Of a stretch of DNA of 64,000 nucleotides, positions 1-8,573 are shown piece after piece. Under the pieces are notes generated by a model. That model was not told where the DNA came from and ran no database searches. It was given only the letters and a program-made list of their open reading frames with translations. The DNA is from Glycomyces paridis (GTDB taxonomy: Bacteria; Actinomycetota; Actinomycetes; Mycobacteriales; Micromonosporaceae): NCBI RefSeq assembly GCF_004912155.1, contig NZ_STGX01000010.1:46199-110198 (forward strand), read 5' to 3'. Position numbers and translations under genes: made by a program. The first letter of the stretch is position 1. The number at the start of each line of letters is the position of its first letter.

Positions 1-2
1 TC

Positions 3-506
3 CACCAGGACTACACCGACACCGAGGTGCTGGCGACCATGGAGGCGTTCGTCGCCGAGTCGATCGCCGTGCTCGACGCGTTCCCAGGGTTCCACTCGCG
101 CAACGTGAGCCTCGAAGACTGCCTGTACGGGGTGGACCGGAACGAGTCGCTCGAAGGGCACGACACCGTGCACCTCACCTACGAGTTTCCCGAAGCGAGC
201 TGGGAGGACCCGACCGTCCGCGAGACCTACCCGGAAATCCTCGCGGACCACTGGGAAGCTCTCGGGCACGAGGTCGAAGTGGACCGGAACGACGCCGGAG
301 AGATCTCGCACGTGAACGCCGTCCGCGATGATGGGATCGGCATCTACCTCACGCTGCTCGGAAAGGTCCTCATCGAGACCTCGCTCGGCGGCGGCGCCCA
401 GTGCACCGAGATCGGCGACGGCGAATTCACCATCCCCGAACCCACCGGCGGCGTCCTCCCCGAGAACGACCGCTTCACCGACAACGGCCCCCGGGACTCC
501 ACATGA
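3..506 (+). CDS. Partial small lipoprotein-like protein (5' end outside window)
   Basis: The reading frame is open to the left edge, so the start and any signal peptide lie outside the window. The visible 167 residues align along their length with the next gene (for example DTEVLATMEAFVAESIAVL here and DVEALAAEEAFVADTIAEL there; both carry ECLYG/DCLYG-type and GGVxxENDxxxxxxPR motifs), so the two are tandem paralogues. A Cys in the CLYG motif and another near GAQCTE could form a disulfide outside the membrane. The stop overlaps the next start (ATGA), so the two are translationally coupled. Function is unknown; I infer an exported lipoprotein only from the paralogue. Confidence 0.75.
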   Translation, partial: HQDYTDTEVLATMEAFVAESIAVLDAFPGFHSRNVSLEDCLYGVDRNESLEGHDTVHLTYEFPEASWEDPTVRETYPEILADHWEALGHEVEVDRNDAGEISHVNAVRDDGIGIYLTLLGKVLIETSLGGGAQCTEIGDGEFTIPEPTGGVLPENDRFTDNGPRDST

Positions 507-1069
507 CTCGCACCAGTCTCGCCGCACTCGCGTCGGCGGCCCTCTTCGCCCTGACGGCCTGCTCCAGTCCCAAGATCAACGAGGACATGACCGATGTGGA
601 GGCGCTGGCCGCCGAGGAGGCCTTCGTCGCGGACACCATCGCCGAACTGGGGGACTTCTCCGGATTCGAGGGTCGGGTCATCGAGCTGAGGGAATGTCTG
701 TACGGCATGAACGAAGACCAGGTCGCCGAGGGCGCCGCCAAGGTCCGGCTGACCTACAGCCTCCCCGAGGCACTCGCGGAGGACCCCGCGGCGGCCGAGG
801 CGCTGGCGGCGGAGGTCGAGGCCGTCTGGAAGGCGCAGGGGTACGAGGTCGAGCGGGAGCTGGCCGGGGACGGTTCGCTGTGGGCGGTCAAGGCCGACGG
901 CGAGGAGGTTCTCGGCTGGTACTACCCGGGATCGAGGTTCGAAGTGAGCGCGGGCGGGTGCGTGCTCATCGCCGACGGGGACTTCGTCGTCCCCGAGGCG
1001 CTCGGCGGGGTCACCGCCGAGAACGACGACATCGAGAACCACAGTCCTCGGACCGGACTCGAGGATTGA
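503..1069 (+). CDS. Putative lipoprotein, paralogue of the preceding gene
   Basis: A 188-residue protein with a bacterial lipoprotein signal: MTRTSL, a hydrophobic stretch (residues ~5-18) and the lipobox LTAC at about residues 16-19, followed by SS. It is therefore predicted to be exported and lipid-anchored at Cys19. The mature part is acidic, carries the same ECLYG and GGVTAEND motifs as its upstream paralogue, and has no recognisable enzyme motif. The ATG at 503 was chosen because it overlaps the upstream stop as ATGA and gives the signal peptide; a longer frame starting at 401 would bury the signal. A strong terminator follows. Function unknown. Confidence 0.8.
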   Translation: MTRTSLAALASAALFALTACSSPKINEDMTDVEALAAEEAFVADTIAELGDFSGFEGRVIELRECLYGMNEDQVAEGAAKVRLTYSLPEALAEDPAAAEALAAEVEAVWKAQGYEVERELAGDGSLWAVKADGEEVLGWYYPGSRFEVSAGGCVLIADGDFVVPEALGGVTAENDDIENHSPRTGLED

Positions 1070-1074
1070 ACGCG

Positions 1075-1110
1075 AAAGCGCCCGCCCGAATGCTTCGGGC
1101 GGGCGCTTTT
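1075..1110. terminator. Bidirectional intrinsic terminator
   Basis: A 16-bp perfect stem (arms 1075-1090 and 1094-1109) with a TGC loop, followed by T residues on the plus strand and preceded by AAA (T-run on the minus strand). It lies between the convergent lipoprotein gene and wrbA and probably serves both. Confidence 0.85.
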
Positions 1111-1118
1111 CGGTTTGC

Positions 1119-1739
1119 TCAGAGGGCGAGGGCGGCGCGGCCGGCCTTGAGGGCGGTGGCGGTGGCGACGACGCGTTCGGCCTGGGCGGTGGCGCCGGCG
1201 AGGGTCTGCTCGTCGATGTCGTAGCCGTTCCAGTGGGAGACGCCGTAGGGCGAGGCGTTGGCGAAGAGGGTCTCGTTCGCGTAGCCGGGGGCGACGATGA
1301 TGCCGCCGAAGTGGTGGAACGAGTTGTAGAGGGCGAGCAGGGTCGACTCGTTGCCGCCGTGCTTGCCGGAGGCCGCGGCGAAGCCGGAGTAGACCTTGTC
1401 CTTGAGCAGGCCCTGGAACCACTGCGGGCCGAGGGTGTCGATGAACTGCTTGAGCTGCGCCGCGACGTTGCCGTAGCGGGTCGGCGAGCCCATGATGACC
1501 GCGTCGGCCCAGGTGACGTCCTCGGAGGTGGCCTCGGGGATGTCGGCGATGGCCTTGACGTTCTCGGCCCATGCCGGGTTGGAGTCGATGGCGGCCTGCG
1601 GGGCGAGCTCGGTGACGCGGCGCAGGCGCACTTCGGCGCCGGCCTTCTCGGCGGACTCGGCGATCTGCTTCGCCAGCGCGGTGACGTTGCCGGTGGCCGA
1701 GTAGAAGATCACGGAGAGCTTGACGGGCTCGACGGACAT
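1119..1739 (-). CDS. wrbA: NAD(P)H:quinone oxidoreductase, WrbA type
   Basis: A 206-residue flavodoxin-fold protein. The FMN phosphate loop is FYSATGNV (residues 12-19), and the second flavin-contact segment GSPTRYG (84-90) followed by QLKQFID is typical of WrbA. The later ASGKHGGNEST and HHFGGIIV segments also match the family, as does the length. Known members reduce quinones by two electrons with NAD(P)H, avoiding semiquinone radicals, in the cytosol. A Shine-Dalgarno TGGAGG lies 8 bases before the ATG. It is divergent from the menaquinone-reductase/complex I operon, which fits a quinone-homeostasis role, but no shared regulator is shown. Confidence 0.9.
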   Translation of the reverse strand: MSVEPVKLSVIFYSATGNVTALAKQIAESAEKAGAEVRLRRVTELAPQAAIDSNPAWAENVKAIADIPEATSEDVTWADAVIMGSPTRYGNVAAQLKQFIDTLGPQWFQGLLKDKVYSGFAAASGKHGGNESTLLALYNSFHHFGGIIVAPGYANETLFANASPYGVSHWNGYDIDEQTLAGATAQAERVVATATALKAGRAALAL

Positions 1740-2086
1740 GTGCGTTCCTCCAGGGAAGCGAGATGATAGTTCAGATTTGAATTACCCATCGACCATAGCG
1801 GTGCGGCGGGCGGAAGTTCAATTTCGAACGATGTGGTGCTGCCCACGCCGGCGGCCGCACTGCCGCGCCGGGGCGCTGTTACGAGAGTGTTTCGATGTAT
1901 GGCGAGTTGCAAGGGCTATCGATTGTCGGGTTTATCACCGTGGCGACGGCCGTCACGCCAGACTCTCGGTTCGCTCCCGCAACTCTGGTTCAGCGACACC
2001 TGTTCGCATCGTGACCTCGAATAATGACAACTTAGGCGGACCTAAGTGACGGGGCGTAGATATCGAAGTTCTAGACTGGCGCCAAA
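1740..2086. other. Divergent intergenic region wrbA / menaquinone reductase
   Basis: No convincing gene. On the minus strand TATCAT (1768-1763) is a plausible wrbA -10. Two similar imperfect dyads, TTCAGATTTGAA (1770-1781) and GTTCAATTTCGAAC (1816-1829), flank the wrbA promoter. A separate dyad with 7-bp arms ACTTAGG/CCTAAGT and a 4-base spacer lies at 2030-2047. Short frames here have poor codon bias and are not called. Confidence 0.5.
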
Positions 2087-2129
2087 CGCTTGTGAAGAGC
2101 TTCACAAGCGGGTCGATCGTTATTAGGAT
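2087..2129 (+). promoter_or_regulatory. Rex-like operator overlapping the promoter of the nuo operon
   Basis: A perfect 11-bp inverted repeat with 2-base centre at 2087-2110 contains TTGTGAAGAGCTTCACAA (2090-2107). This matches exactly the established Rex site pattern TTGTGAA-N4-TTCACAA. A promoter can be read as -35 TTCACA (2101-2106), 17-base spacer, -10 TAGGAT (2124-2129), so the right half of the operator is the -35 box. Rex is an NADH/NAD+ sensing repressor known in Streptomyces to control respiratory genes. Binding here would block transcription when NADH is low. The rex gene itself is not in the window. Confidence 0.8.
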
Positions 2130-2158
2130 CACCGCCCCATCCGCCTGAGAGGACGCCC

Positions 2159-3538
2159 GTGACCACTCACGCAACCCCGGATGCCGACGTCATCGTCGTC
2201 GGCGCGGGACCCGGTGGTTCGGCCGCGGCCTACCACCTGGCCTCCCGGGGCCTCGACGTCATGCTGCTGGAGAAGACCCGGTTCCCGCGCGAGAAGGTCT
2301 GCGGCGACGGGCTCACGCCCCGAGCCGTCGCGCAGCTGCTCAAGATGGGCGTCGACACCTCCGAGTCCGCCGGCTGGCTCCGCAACCGGGGCCTGCGCGT
2401 GGTCGCCGACGGCGCCTCCATCGAGCTCGACTGGCCGACCCTGGAGGACTTCCCCGACTACGGCCTGACCCGCACGCGCCTGGACTTCGACCAGATCCTC
2501 GCCGACCGCGCGGTCGCCGCCGGTGCCGAGCTGCGGTGCGGCGTCAAGGTCACCGCCCCGGTCTTCGACCTCGCCGGGCGCGTCTGCGGCATCACCGCCG
2601 TCGAGGACGGCGAGACCGTGACCTACAAGGCCCCCTTGGTGATCGCCGCCGACGGCGTCTCCGGGCGCCTCGCGCTCGCCCTGGGCCTCAAGCGCGACGA
2701 GGGGCGCCCGATGGGCGTCGCGGTCCGCCAGTACTACCGGTCCGAGGCCAAGCACGACGACGACTACCTCGAATCCTGGCTGGCCCTGCGCACCGCCGCC
2801 GAACCCGACGTCCTGCAACCGGGCTACGGGTGGATCTTCGGCCTCGGCGACGGCCGTGTCAACGTCGGCCTCGGGGTCCTCAACTCCTCGGCGGGCTACC
2901 AGAACACCGACTACCGCGGCCTCCTGCGGGACTGGCTCGCGAACACCCCCGAGGAGTGGGGCCTCACCGACGAGGCGAACGCCGACGGGCCCGTACGCGG
3001 GGCCGCGCTCCCCATGGGCTTCAACAGGACCCCGCACTACAGCCGCGGGCTCATGCTCGTGGGCGACTCCGGCGGCATGGTCAACCCCTTCAACGGGGAG
3101 GGCATCGCCTACGCCATCGAGGCGGGCGAGGTCGCCGCCGAGACCGCGGCCGAGGCGCTGCGGGCGCCGAGCGTGCCCCGCCGCGAGGCCGTCCTGCGCA
3201 CCTACGCCGAGCGCATGGACCGCCTCTGGGGCTCCTACTACCGCATGGGCGGGATCTTCGTGCACCTCATCGGGCAGCCCGCCGTGATGAAGCTGTGCAC
3301 CGAGCACGGGCTCAAGCGCCCCGCGCTCATGCGCGTGGTCCTCAAGCTCCTGGCGAACCTCACCGACCGGCCCGGTCGGGACGTCGCCGACCGGATCGTC
3401 AACGGGATGCGGGTCGTCACTCCAGGCCTCGGCCGCACCCGGCTCCCCGGCCTCGCGAGCCGGACCGCAAGCCATACCGCCAGGGCCGACGCACGGCCCG
3501 TGGGCGTCACCACTAGTGCCACCGAAAGGAGGGTCTGA
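2159..3538 (+). CDS. Geranylgeranyl reductase family protein (probable menaquinone isoprenyl reductase)
   Basis: A 459-residue FAD-dependent oxidoreductase. It has the N-terminal dinucleotide loop VVGAGPGGSAAA (~13-24), the LLEKTRFPREKVCGDGL segment typical of the geranylgeranyl reductase family, and a second FAD motif LVGDSGGMVNPFNGEGI (~300). In mycobacteria the related enzyme (MenJ) saturates one isoprene unit of menaquinone; the same reaction is inferred here because the gene leads the complex I operon, whose substrate is that quinone. GTG start with GAGAGGA 5 bases upstream. It is the first gene of the transcription unit controlled by the Rex-like site and is followed 4 bases later by nuoA. 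Confidence 0.88.
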   Translation: MTTHATPDADVIVVGAGPGGSAAAYHLASRGLDVMLLEKTRFPREKVCGDGLTPRAVAQLLKMGVDTSESAGWLRNRGLRVVADGASIELDWPTLEDFPDYGLTRTRLDFDQILADRAVAAGAELRCGVKVTAPVFDLAGRVCGITAVEDGETVTYKAPLVIAADGVSGRLALALGLKRDEGRPMGVAVRQYYRSEAKHDDDYLESWLALRTAAEPDVLQPGYGWIFGLGDGRVNVGLGVLNSSAGYQNTDYRGLLRDWLANTPEEWGLTDEANADGPVRGAALPMGFNRTPHYSRGLMLVGDSGGMVNPFNGEGIAYAIEAGEVAAETAAEALRAPSVPRREAVLRTYAERMDRLWGSYYRMGGIFVHLIGQPAVMKLCTEHGLKRPALMRVVLKLLANLTDRPGRDVADRIVNGMRVVTPGLGRTRLPGLASRTASHTARADARPVGVTTSATERRV

Positions 3539-3542
3539 GCAC

Positions 3543-3902
3543 ATGCAGGTCTATGTGCCGGTCGTGATCATGTTCGCGATCGGACTCGGCTTCGGCGTCG
3601 TCTCGGTGGTCGCCTCGCGCATCACCGGCCCCCACCGCAGGAACCGCGCCAAGTACGACCCTTACGAATGCGGCATCGAGCCGGCGCCCACGACCGCGGG
3701 TCCGACGAAGTTCCCGGTGAAGTTCTACCTCACCGCGATGCTGTTCATCGTCTTCGACATCGAGATCATCTTCCTCGTGCCGTGGGCCGTCCACCACGAC
3801 GTCCTCGGGATCTTCGGGTTCTGGGCCGTCATCATGTTCATCGCCGCGCTGTTCGTCGCCTACGCCTACGAATGGCGTCGCGGCGGACTGGACTGGGACT
3901 GA
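3543..3902 (+). CDS. nuoA: NADH-quinone oxidoreductase subunit A
   Basis: A 119-residue membrane subunit of complex I with three predicted transmembrane helices (about residues 4-24, 60-82 and 88-110). The conserved loop YDPYECGIEP sits between helices 1 and 2 and lines the quinone entry region in known complexes. The ATG at 3543 is preceded by AAAGGAGG (3525-3532). It is the first of fourteen consecutive nuo genes. A second nuoA lies at 34295 in this window. Confidence 0.95.
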   Translation: MQVYVPVVIMFAIGLGFGVVSVVASRITGPHRRNRAKYDPYECGIEPAPTTAGPTKFPVKFYLTAMLFIVFDIEIIFLVPWAVHHDVLGIFGFWAVIMFIAALFVAYAYEWRRGGLDWD

Positions 3903-3911
3903 GATTCCGAC

Positions 3912-4547
3912 ATGGGTGTAGAAGAGAAACTCCCGCAGGGCATCATCCTCACCACCGTCGAGGCGCTCGTCAACTGGACGCGCAAGTCCTCGATGTGGCC
4001 CGCCACCTTCGGCCTCGCCTGCTGCGCCATCGAGATGATGGCCACCGGCGCCGCCCGCTACGACACCGGCCGCTTCGGCATGGAGGTCTTCCGGGCCTCC
4101 CCGCGCCAGGCCGACCTCATGATCGTGGCCGGGCGCGTGAGCCAGAAGATGGCGCCGGTGCTGCGCCAGATCTACGACCAGATGCCCGAGCCGAAATGGG
4201 TGCTGTCGATGGGCGTGTGCGCCACCTCCGGCGGCATGTTCAACAACTACGCGATCGTCCAGGGCGTTGACCACGTCGTGCCCGTGGACATGTACCTCCC
4301 CGGCTGCCCGCCCCGCCCCGAGATGCTCCTGGACGCGATCCTCAAGCTCCACGAGAAGGTCCAGCACGAGCCCCTCGGCGAGAAGCGCCGCCAGGCCCTC
4401 GCCGACCTCCCCGAGCCGGTCGTCAAGCCCGGCGCGATGCCCTCCTCCTACCGCTTCAACAAGCAGCGCAAGAAGGAGTGGACCGAGGCGGTCAAGGCCG
4501 GGAACGAGGAGCAGCTGCGCATCCGGAAGGGGGTGGCGAAGCGATGA
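3912..4547 (+). CDS. nuoB: NADH-quinone oxidoreductase subunit B
   Basis: A 211-residue peripheral-arm subunit that carries iron-sulfur cluster N2, the electron donor to quinone. The four expected cysteines are visible: the adjacent pair in [10 protein letters not shown], one in GVCATSGG and one in PGCPPRPE. The C-terminal ~45 residues are a basic extension beyond the core fold. It lies 9 bases after nuoA and its stop overlaps the nuoC start (ATGA). Confidence 0.95.
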   Translation: MGVEEKLPQGIILTTVEALVNWTRKSSMWPATFGLACCAIEMMATGAARYDTGRFGMEVFRASPRQADLMIVAGRVSQKMAPVLRQIYDQMPEPKWVLSMGVCATSGGMFNNYAIVQGVDHVVPVDMYLPGCPPRPEMLLDAILKLHEKVQHEPLGEKRRQALADLPEPVVKPGAMPSSYRFNKQRKKEWTEAVKAGNEEQLRIRKGVAKR

Positions 4548-5185
4548 GCGACCAGGAACAGGGTCTGTTCGGCGTCGCCGGGACCGGCGACACCTCCGGG
4601 TTCGGCGGCCTCGTCCGCCAGAGCCCGAGCACGTTCGAGCTCGTCTCGACCGCCGCCCCGCTCGGCGGCTACTTCGACGAAGTTGTAGGCGCCCTTCGGG
4701 AACTGCTCGGCGAGGACGTCGCCCGCGCCGTCATCGTCGACCGCGGCGAGCTGACGATCCACATCGCGCCCGACCGCGTCGCCGAGGTCTGCAAGACCAT
4801 GCGCGACGACGAGGGGCTGCGCTTCGAGCTGTGCTCCTCGGTGTCCGGCGTGGACTACCCCGACCAGCGCAACCGGCTCCACGTCGTCTACCACCTGACG
4901 TCGATGACCTACCGCCGCAACGTCCGCCTGGAGACCGCCGTCGGCCTCGACCACCCCGTGGTCCAGTCCGTCACGGCCGTGTACCCGACCGCCGACTGGC
5001 AGGAGCGGGAGGCCTACGACATGTTCGGCGTCGTCTTCGAGGGCCACCCGCACCTCACCCGCATCCTCATGCCCGACGACTGGGAGGGCCACCCGCAGCG
5101 GAAGGACTACCCGCTCGGCGGCATCGCGGTCGAATACAAGGGCGCCCACATCCCGCCGCCGGACGAACGGAGGTCCTACAAGTGA
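4544..5185 (+). CDS. nuoC: NADH-quinone oxidoreductase subunit C
   Basis: A 213-residue 30-kDa-type subunit of the complex I peripheral arm. The family signature [16 protein letters not shown] (~160-175) and the downstream [14 protein letters not shown] are present. NuoC and NuoD are separate genes here, unlike the fused form of E. coli. The start at 4544 overlaps the nuoB stop; a longer in-frame start at 4478 would overlap nuoB by 70 bases and is less likely. Its stop overlaps the GTG of nuoD. Confidence 0.95.
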   Translation: MSDQEQGLFGVAGTGDTSGFGGLVRQSPSTFELVSTAAPLGGYFDEVVGALRELLGEDVARAVIVDRGELTIHIAPDRVAEVCKTMRDDEGLRFELCSSVSGVDYPDQRNRLHVVYHLTSMTYRRNVRLETAVGLDHPVVQSVTAVYPTADWQEREAYDMFGVVFEGHPHLTRILMPDDWEGHPQRKDYPLGGIAVEYKGAHIPPPDERRSYK

Positions 5186-6549
5186 CCACTACCGACTCTG
5201 CTTCCTTCACGGCTCCGCAGGCGGACGCGGACGGCACCGACGCCTATGCGGCCGAACGCGACACGACCGAAGGCCGCGTCTACACCGTCACCGGCGGCGA
5301 CTGGGACGAGCTCGTCGCCTCCGTCGACCCGGTCTCCGAAGAGCGCCTCATCGTCAACCTCGGCCCCCAGCACCCGTCCACGCACGGCGTGCTCCGCCTG
5401 GTCTGCGAGCTCGAAGGCGAGACCGTCCGCTCGGTGCGGCCCATCGTCGGCTACCTCCACACCGGCATCGAGAAGAACCTCGAATACCGCAACTGGACCC
5501 AGGGCACGACCTTCGTGACCCGCGCCGACTACCTCGCGCCGATCTTCAACGAGACTGCGTACTGCCTCGCCGTCGAGAAGCTCCTCGGCGTCACCGTGCC
5601 CAAGCGCGCCGACGTCATCCGCGTGATCATGATGGAGCTCAACCGCATCAGCTCCCACCTGGTGGCCCTCGCGACCACCGGCATGGAGCTCGGCGCGCTC
5701 TCGATGATGATCTACGGCTTCCGCGACCGCGAGAAGATCCTCGACATCTTCGAAGCCGTCTGCGGCCTGCGCATGAACATGGCCTACGTCCGCCCCGGCG
5801 GCGTCGCCCAGGACCTCCCCGCCGACGGCGTCAAGATGATCCGCGAGTTCGTCGACTACATGCCCAAGGGCCTCGACGACTACGAGGGCCTGCTCACCGG
5901 CAACGTCATCTGGCAGGAGCGCACCCAGGGCGTCGGCTACCTCGACGTCTCCGGCTGCCTCGCCCTCGGCGTCACCGGCCCCGTGCTCCGCTCCGCCGGA
6001 CTCGCCTGGGACCTGCGCAAGACGCAGCCGTACTGCGGCTACGAGGAGTACGACTTCGAGGTCCCGACCCACAACGGCGCCGACGCCTGGGCCCGCTACG
6101 TCGTCCGCCTCGACGAGATCCGCGAGAGCCTCAAGATCATCAGTCAGGGCCTCGACAAGCTCGAACCGGGCCCGGTCATGGTCGAGGACAAGAAGATCGC
6201 CTGGCCCGCCCAGCTCGCCCTCGGCGGCGACGGCATGGGCAACAGCCTCAACCACATCAGGCACATCATGAGCCAGTCGATGGAAGCCCTCATCCACCAC
6301 TTCAAGCTCGTCACCGAGGGCTTCCGCGTCCCGGCCGGGCAGGTGTACACCGCGATCGAGGCCCCCCGCGGCGAACTGGGCATCCACGCCGTCTCCGACG
6401 GCGGCACGAGGCCGTTCCGCGTCCACATGCGCGAACCCTCCTTCATCAACTTGCAGTCGATCCCCGCGCTCGCCGAAGGCGGCCTCCTGGCCGACGTCAT
6501 CGCCGGCGGCGCCTCGCTCGACCCCGTCATGGGAGGTTGCGACCGGTGA
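5182..6549 (+). CDS. nuoD: NADH-quinone oxidoreductase subunit D
   Basis: A 455-residue 49-kDa-type subunit forming the quinone-binding pocket with NuoB. The motif [14 protein letters not shown] is present and includes the family histidines facing the quinone head. The C-terminal DPVMGGCDR is typical. The first ~55 residues are a variable, Thr/Asp-rich leader. GTG start inside a GTGA overlap with nuoC; stop overlaps nuoE the same way. Confidence 0.95.
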   Translation: MTTTDSASFTAPQADADGTDAYAAERDTTEGRVYTVTGGDWDELVASVDPVSEERLIVNLGPQHPSTHGVLRLVCELEGETVRSVRPIVGYLHTGIEKNLEYRNWTQGTTFVTRADYLAPIFNETAYCLAVEKLLGVTVPKRADVIRVIMMELNRISSHLVALATTGMELGALSMMIYGFRDREKILDIFEAVCGLRMNMAYVRPGGVAQDLPADGVKMIREFVDYMPKGLDDYEGLLTGNVIWQERTQGVGYLDVSGCLALGVTGPVLRSAGLAWDLRKTQPYCGYEEYDFEVPTHNGADAWARYVVRLDEIRESLKIISQGLDKLEPGPVMVEDKKIAWPAQLALGGDGMGNSLNHIRHIMSQSMEALIHHFKLVTEGFRVPAGQVYTAIEAPRGELGIHAVSDGGTRPFRVHMREPSFINLQSIPALAEGGLLADVIAGGASLDPVMGGCDR

Positions 6550-7244
6550 ACTACCCGGAGAAGATCCGCGAGCAGGCCGAGGCCATCCTCGTCCGCTACC
6601 CCGAAGGCCGCGAGCGCTCCGCGCTCCTGCCGCTGCTGCACCTCGTGCAGTCGCACGACGGGTACGTCTCGGACGACGGCATCGCCTTCTGCGCCGAGAT
6701 CCTCGACATCACCAAGGCCCAGGTGCAGGCGGTGTCGACCTTCTACACGATGTACAAGCGCGAGCCGGCCGGCGACTGGCTCGTCTCGGTGTGCACCAAC
6801 ACCCTCTGCCGCGCCAAGGGCGGGCAGCAGGTGTTCGACGCCCTCAGCGCCGAACTCGACGTCGACCACGACCAGACCACGCCCGACGGCAAGATCACGC
6901 TCGAACACGCCGAGTGCCTCGCCGCCTGCGACTACGCGCCGGTCGTCACCGTCAACTACGAGTTCTTCGACGACGTCGACGAGGACAAGGCGCTCGACCT
7001 GGTCCGCGAGCTCAAGGACGGGCGCCGCCCGATCCCCAGCCGCGGCGCACCCCTGTGCACCCTCCGCGAGATCTCCGTGCAGCTGGCCGGGTTCGACGAG
7101 GAGCGCACCGCCGGACTCGAAGGCAACGCCCAAGGCGACGCGACCCTCGCCGGCGCCCGCCTCGCCGCCGAGGCCGGCATCACCGCGCCCCCGTCCGACC
7201 CCGCCGCCCCGCTGCTCGCCAAGACACCCGAGGAAGCGAAGTGA
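6546..7244 (+). CDS. nuoE: NADH-quinone oxidoreductase subunit E
   Basis: A 232-residue thioredoxin-fold subunit with a [2Fe-2S] cluster (N1a). Ligands are visible as CTNTLC (first two Cys) and CLAACDYAP (second two). The C-terminal ~65 residues are an Ala-rich extension beyond the family core. A TTG at 6537 could also start this frame, but the GTG at 6546 overlaps the nuoD stop and sits 9 bases after GGGAGG, so it is preferred. Confidence 0.93.
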   Translation: MNYPEKIREQAEAILVRYPEGRERSALLPLLHLVQSHDGYVSDDGIAFCAEILDITKAQVQAVSTFYTMYKREPAGDWLVSVCTNTLCRAKGGQQVFDALSAELDVDHDQTTPDGKITLEHAECLAACDYAPVVTVNYEFFDDVDEDKALDLVRELKDGRRPIPSRGAPLCTLREISVQLAGFDEERTAGLEGNAQGDATLAGARLAAEAGITAPPSDPAAPLLAKTPEEAK

Positions 7245-8572
7245 GCGTTACCGTGCCAGCTCCCAGGCGGCCCCGCGAGGACGTCCTCAACAAGCTCAAG
7301 CCCGTCGTCACCAAGCGCTGGATGTCCCCGGGCGCGTGGAAGATCGACGTCTACGAGCAGCTCGACGGCTACAAGGCCCTGCGCAAGGCCCTCGGTTACT
7401 CGCAGGCCGACCTCATCTCCTTCATGAAGGAGTCGGGCCACCGCGGCCGCGGCGGCGCCGGGTTCCCCGTCGGCATGAAGTGGCAGTTCGTGCCCGACGA
7501 CGGCCAGGAGCACTACCTCGTCGTCAACGCCGACGAAGGCGAGCCGGGCACCTGCAAGGACCTGCCGCTCATGATGAACGACCCCCACGCGCTCATCGAG
7601 GGCGTCGTCATCGCCTCCTACGCCATCAAAGCCAGCCGCGCGTTCGTGTACGTGCGCGGCGAGGCCATCCACGCCGCCCGCCGCCTGCGCAACGCCGTCC
7701 GCGAAGCCAAAGAGGCCGGCTACCTCGGCAAGGACATCCTCGGCTCCGGCTTCGACCTCGACGTGGTCATCCACTCCGGCGCCGGCGCCTACATCTGCGG
7801 CGAGGAGACCGCCCTCCTCGACTCCCTCGAAGGCAAGCGCGGCCAACCGCGCCTGCGCCCGCCCTTCCCCGCCACGCACGGGCTCTACAACAAGCCGACC
7901 TGCATCAACAACGTCGGCTCGATCGCCGCCGTCCCGCACATCGTGCTCGGCGGCGCCCAGTGGTGGAAGGACCTCGGCTCCGAGAACGCCGCGGGCACGA
8001 TGATCTACTCGCTCTCCGGGCGCGTCAAGCACCCCGGCCAGTACGAGTGCTCGCTCGGCACCACGCTGCGCGAGCTCATCGAGCTCGCCGGCGGCATGGA
8101 GGACGGGCACGAGCTCAAGTTCTTCACGCCCGGCGGCTCCTCGACCCCGATGCTCTCGGCCGACTCCATCGACGTCCCGCTCGACTTCGACAACGTCGCC
8201 AAGGCAGGGTCCATCCTCGGCACCACCGCGGTCATGATCTTCTCCGACCAGGACTGCCCCGTCGTCTCCTGCTGGCGGTGGCTGAAGTTCTACCAGCACG
8301 AGTCCTGCGGCAAGTGCACCCCGTGCCGCGAGGGCAACTACTGGATGGTCCGCGTCTACGAACGCATCCTCTCCGGCACCGGGTCCATCGGCGACCTCAA
8401 GCTCCTGGAGAGCGCCTGCAAGAACCTCCTCGGCCGGTCCTTCTGCGGCCTCGGCGACGGCGCGACCTCCTGCGTCACCTCCTCGCTGAAGTTCTTCCGC
8501 CAGGACTACCTCGACTACATCGAGGGCCACAAACCAGCCCTCTTCGACGCTGAGAAGATCGGAGCGCACTGA
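7241..8572 (+). CDS. nuoF: NADH-quinone oxidoreductase subunit F (NADH-binding)
   Basis: A 443-residue subunit that binds NADH and FMN and carries cluster N3. Visible motifs are the FMN/NADH glycine-rich loop [13 protein letters not shown] (~65), [13 protein letters not shown] (~185) and the [4Fe-4S] ligands in [12 protein letters not shown] plus the later SFCGLGDGA. It is the electron entry point of the complex. GTG start at 7241 overlaps the nuoE stop. Confidence 0.95.
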   Translation: MSVTVPAPRRPREDVLNKLKPVVTKRWMSPGAWKIDVYEQLDGYKALRKALGYSQADLISFMKESGHRGRGGAGFPVGMKWQFVPDDGQEHYLVVNADEGEPGTCKDLPLMMNDPHALIEGVVIASYAIKASRAFVYVRGEAIHAARRLRNAVREAKEAGYLGKDILGSGFDLDVVIHSGAGAYICGEETALLDSLEGKRGQPRLRPPFPATHGLYNKPTCINNVGSIAAVPHIVLGGAQWWKDLGSENAAGTMIYSLSGRVKHPGQYECSLGTTLRELIELAGGMEDGHELKFFTPGGSSTPMLSADSIDVPLDFDNVAKAGSILGTTAVMIFSDQDCPVVSCWRWLKFYQHESCGKCTPCREGNYWMVRVYERILSGTGSIGDLKLLESACKNLLGRSFCGLGDGATSCVTSSLKFFRQDYLDYIEGHKPALFDAEKIGAH

Positions 8573-8573
8573 C

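Noticed and set aside
1720..2049. Plus-strand frame in the wrbA upstream region
   Set aside because: No ribosome site, poor codon bias, and it crosses dyads and promoter elements.
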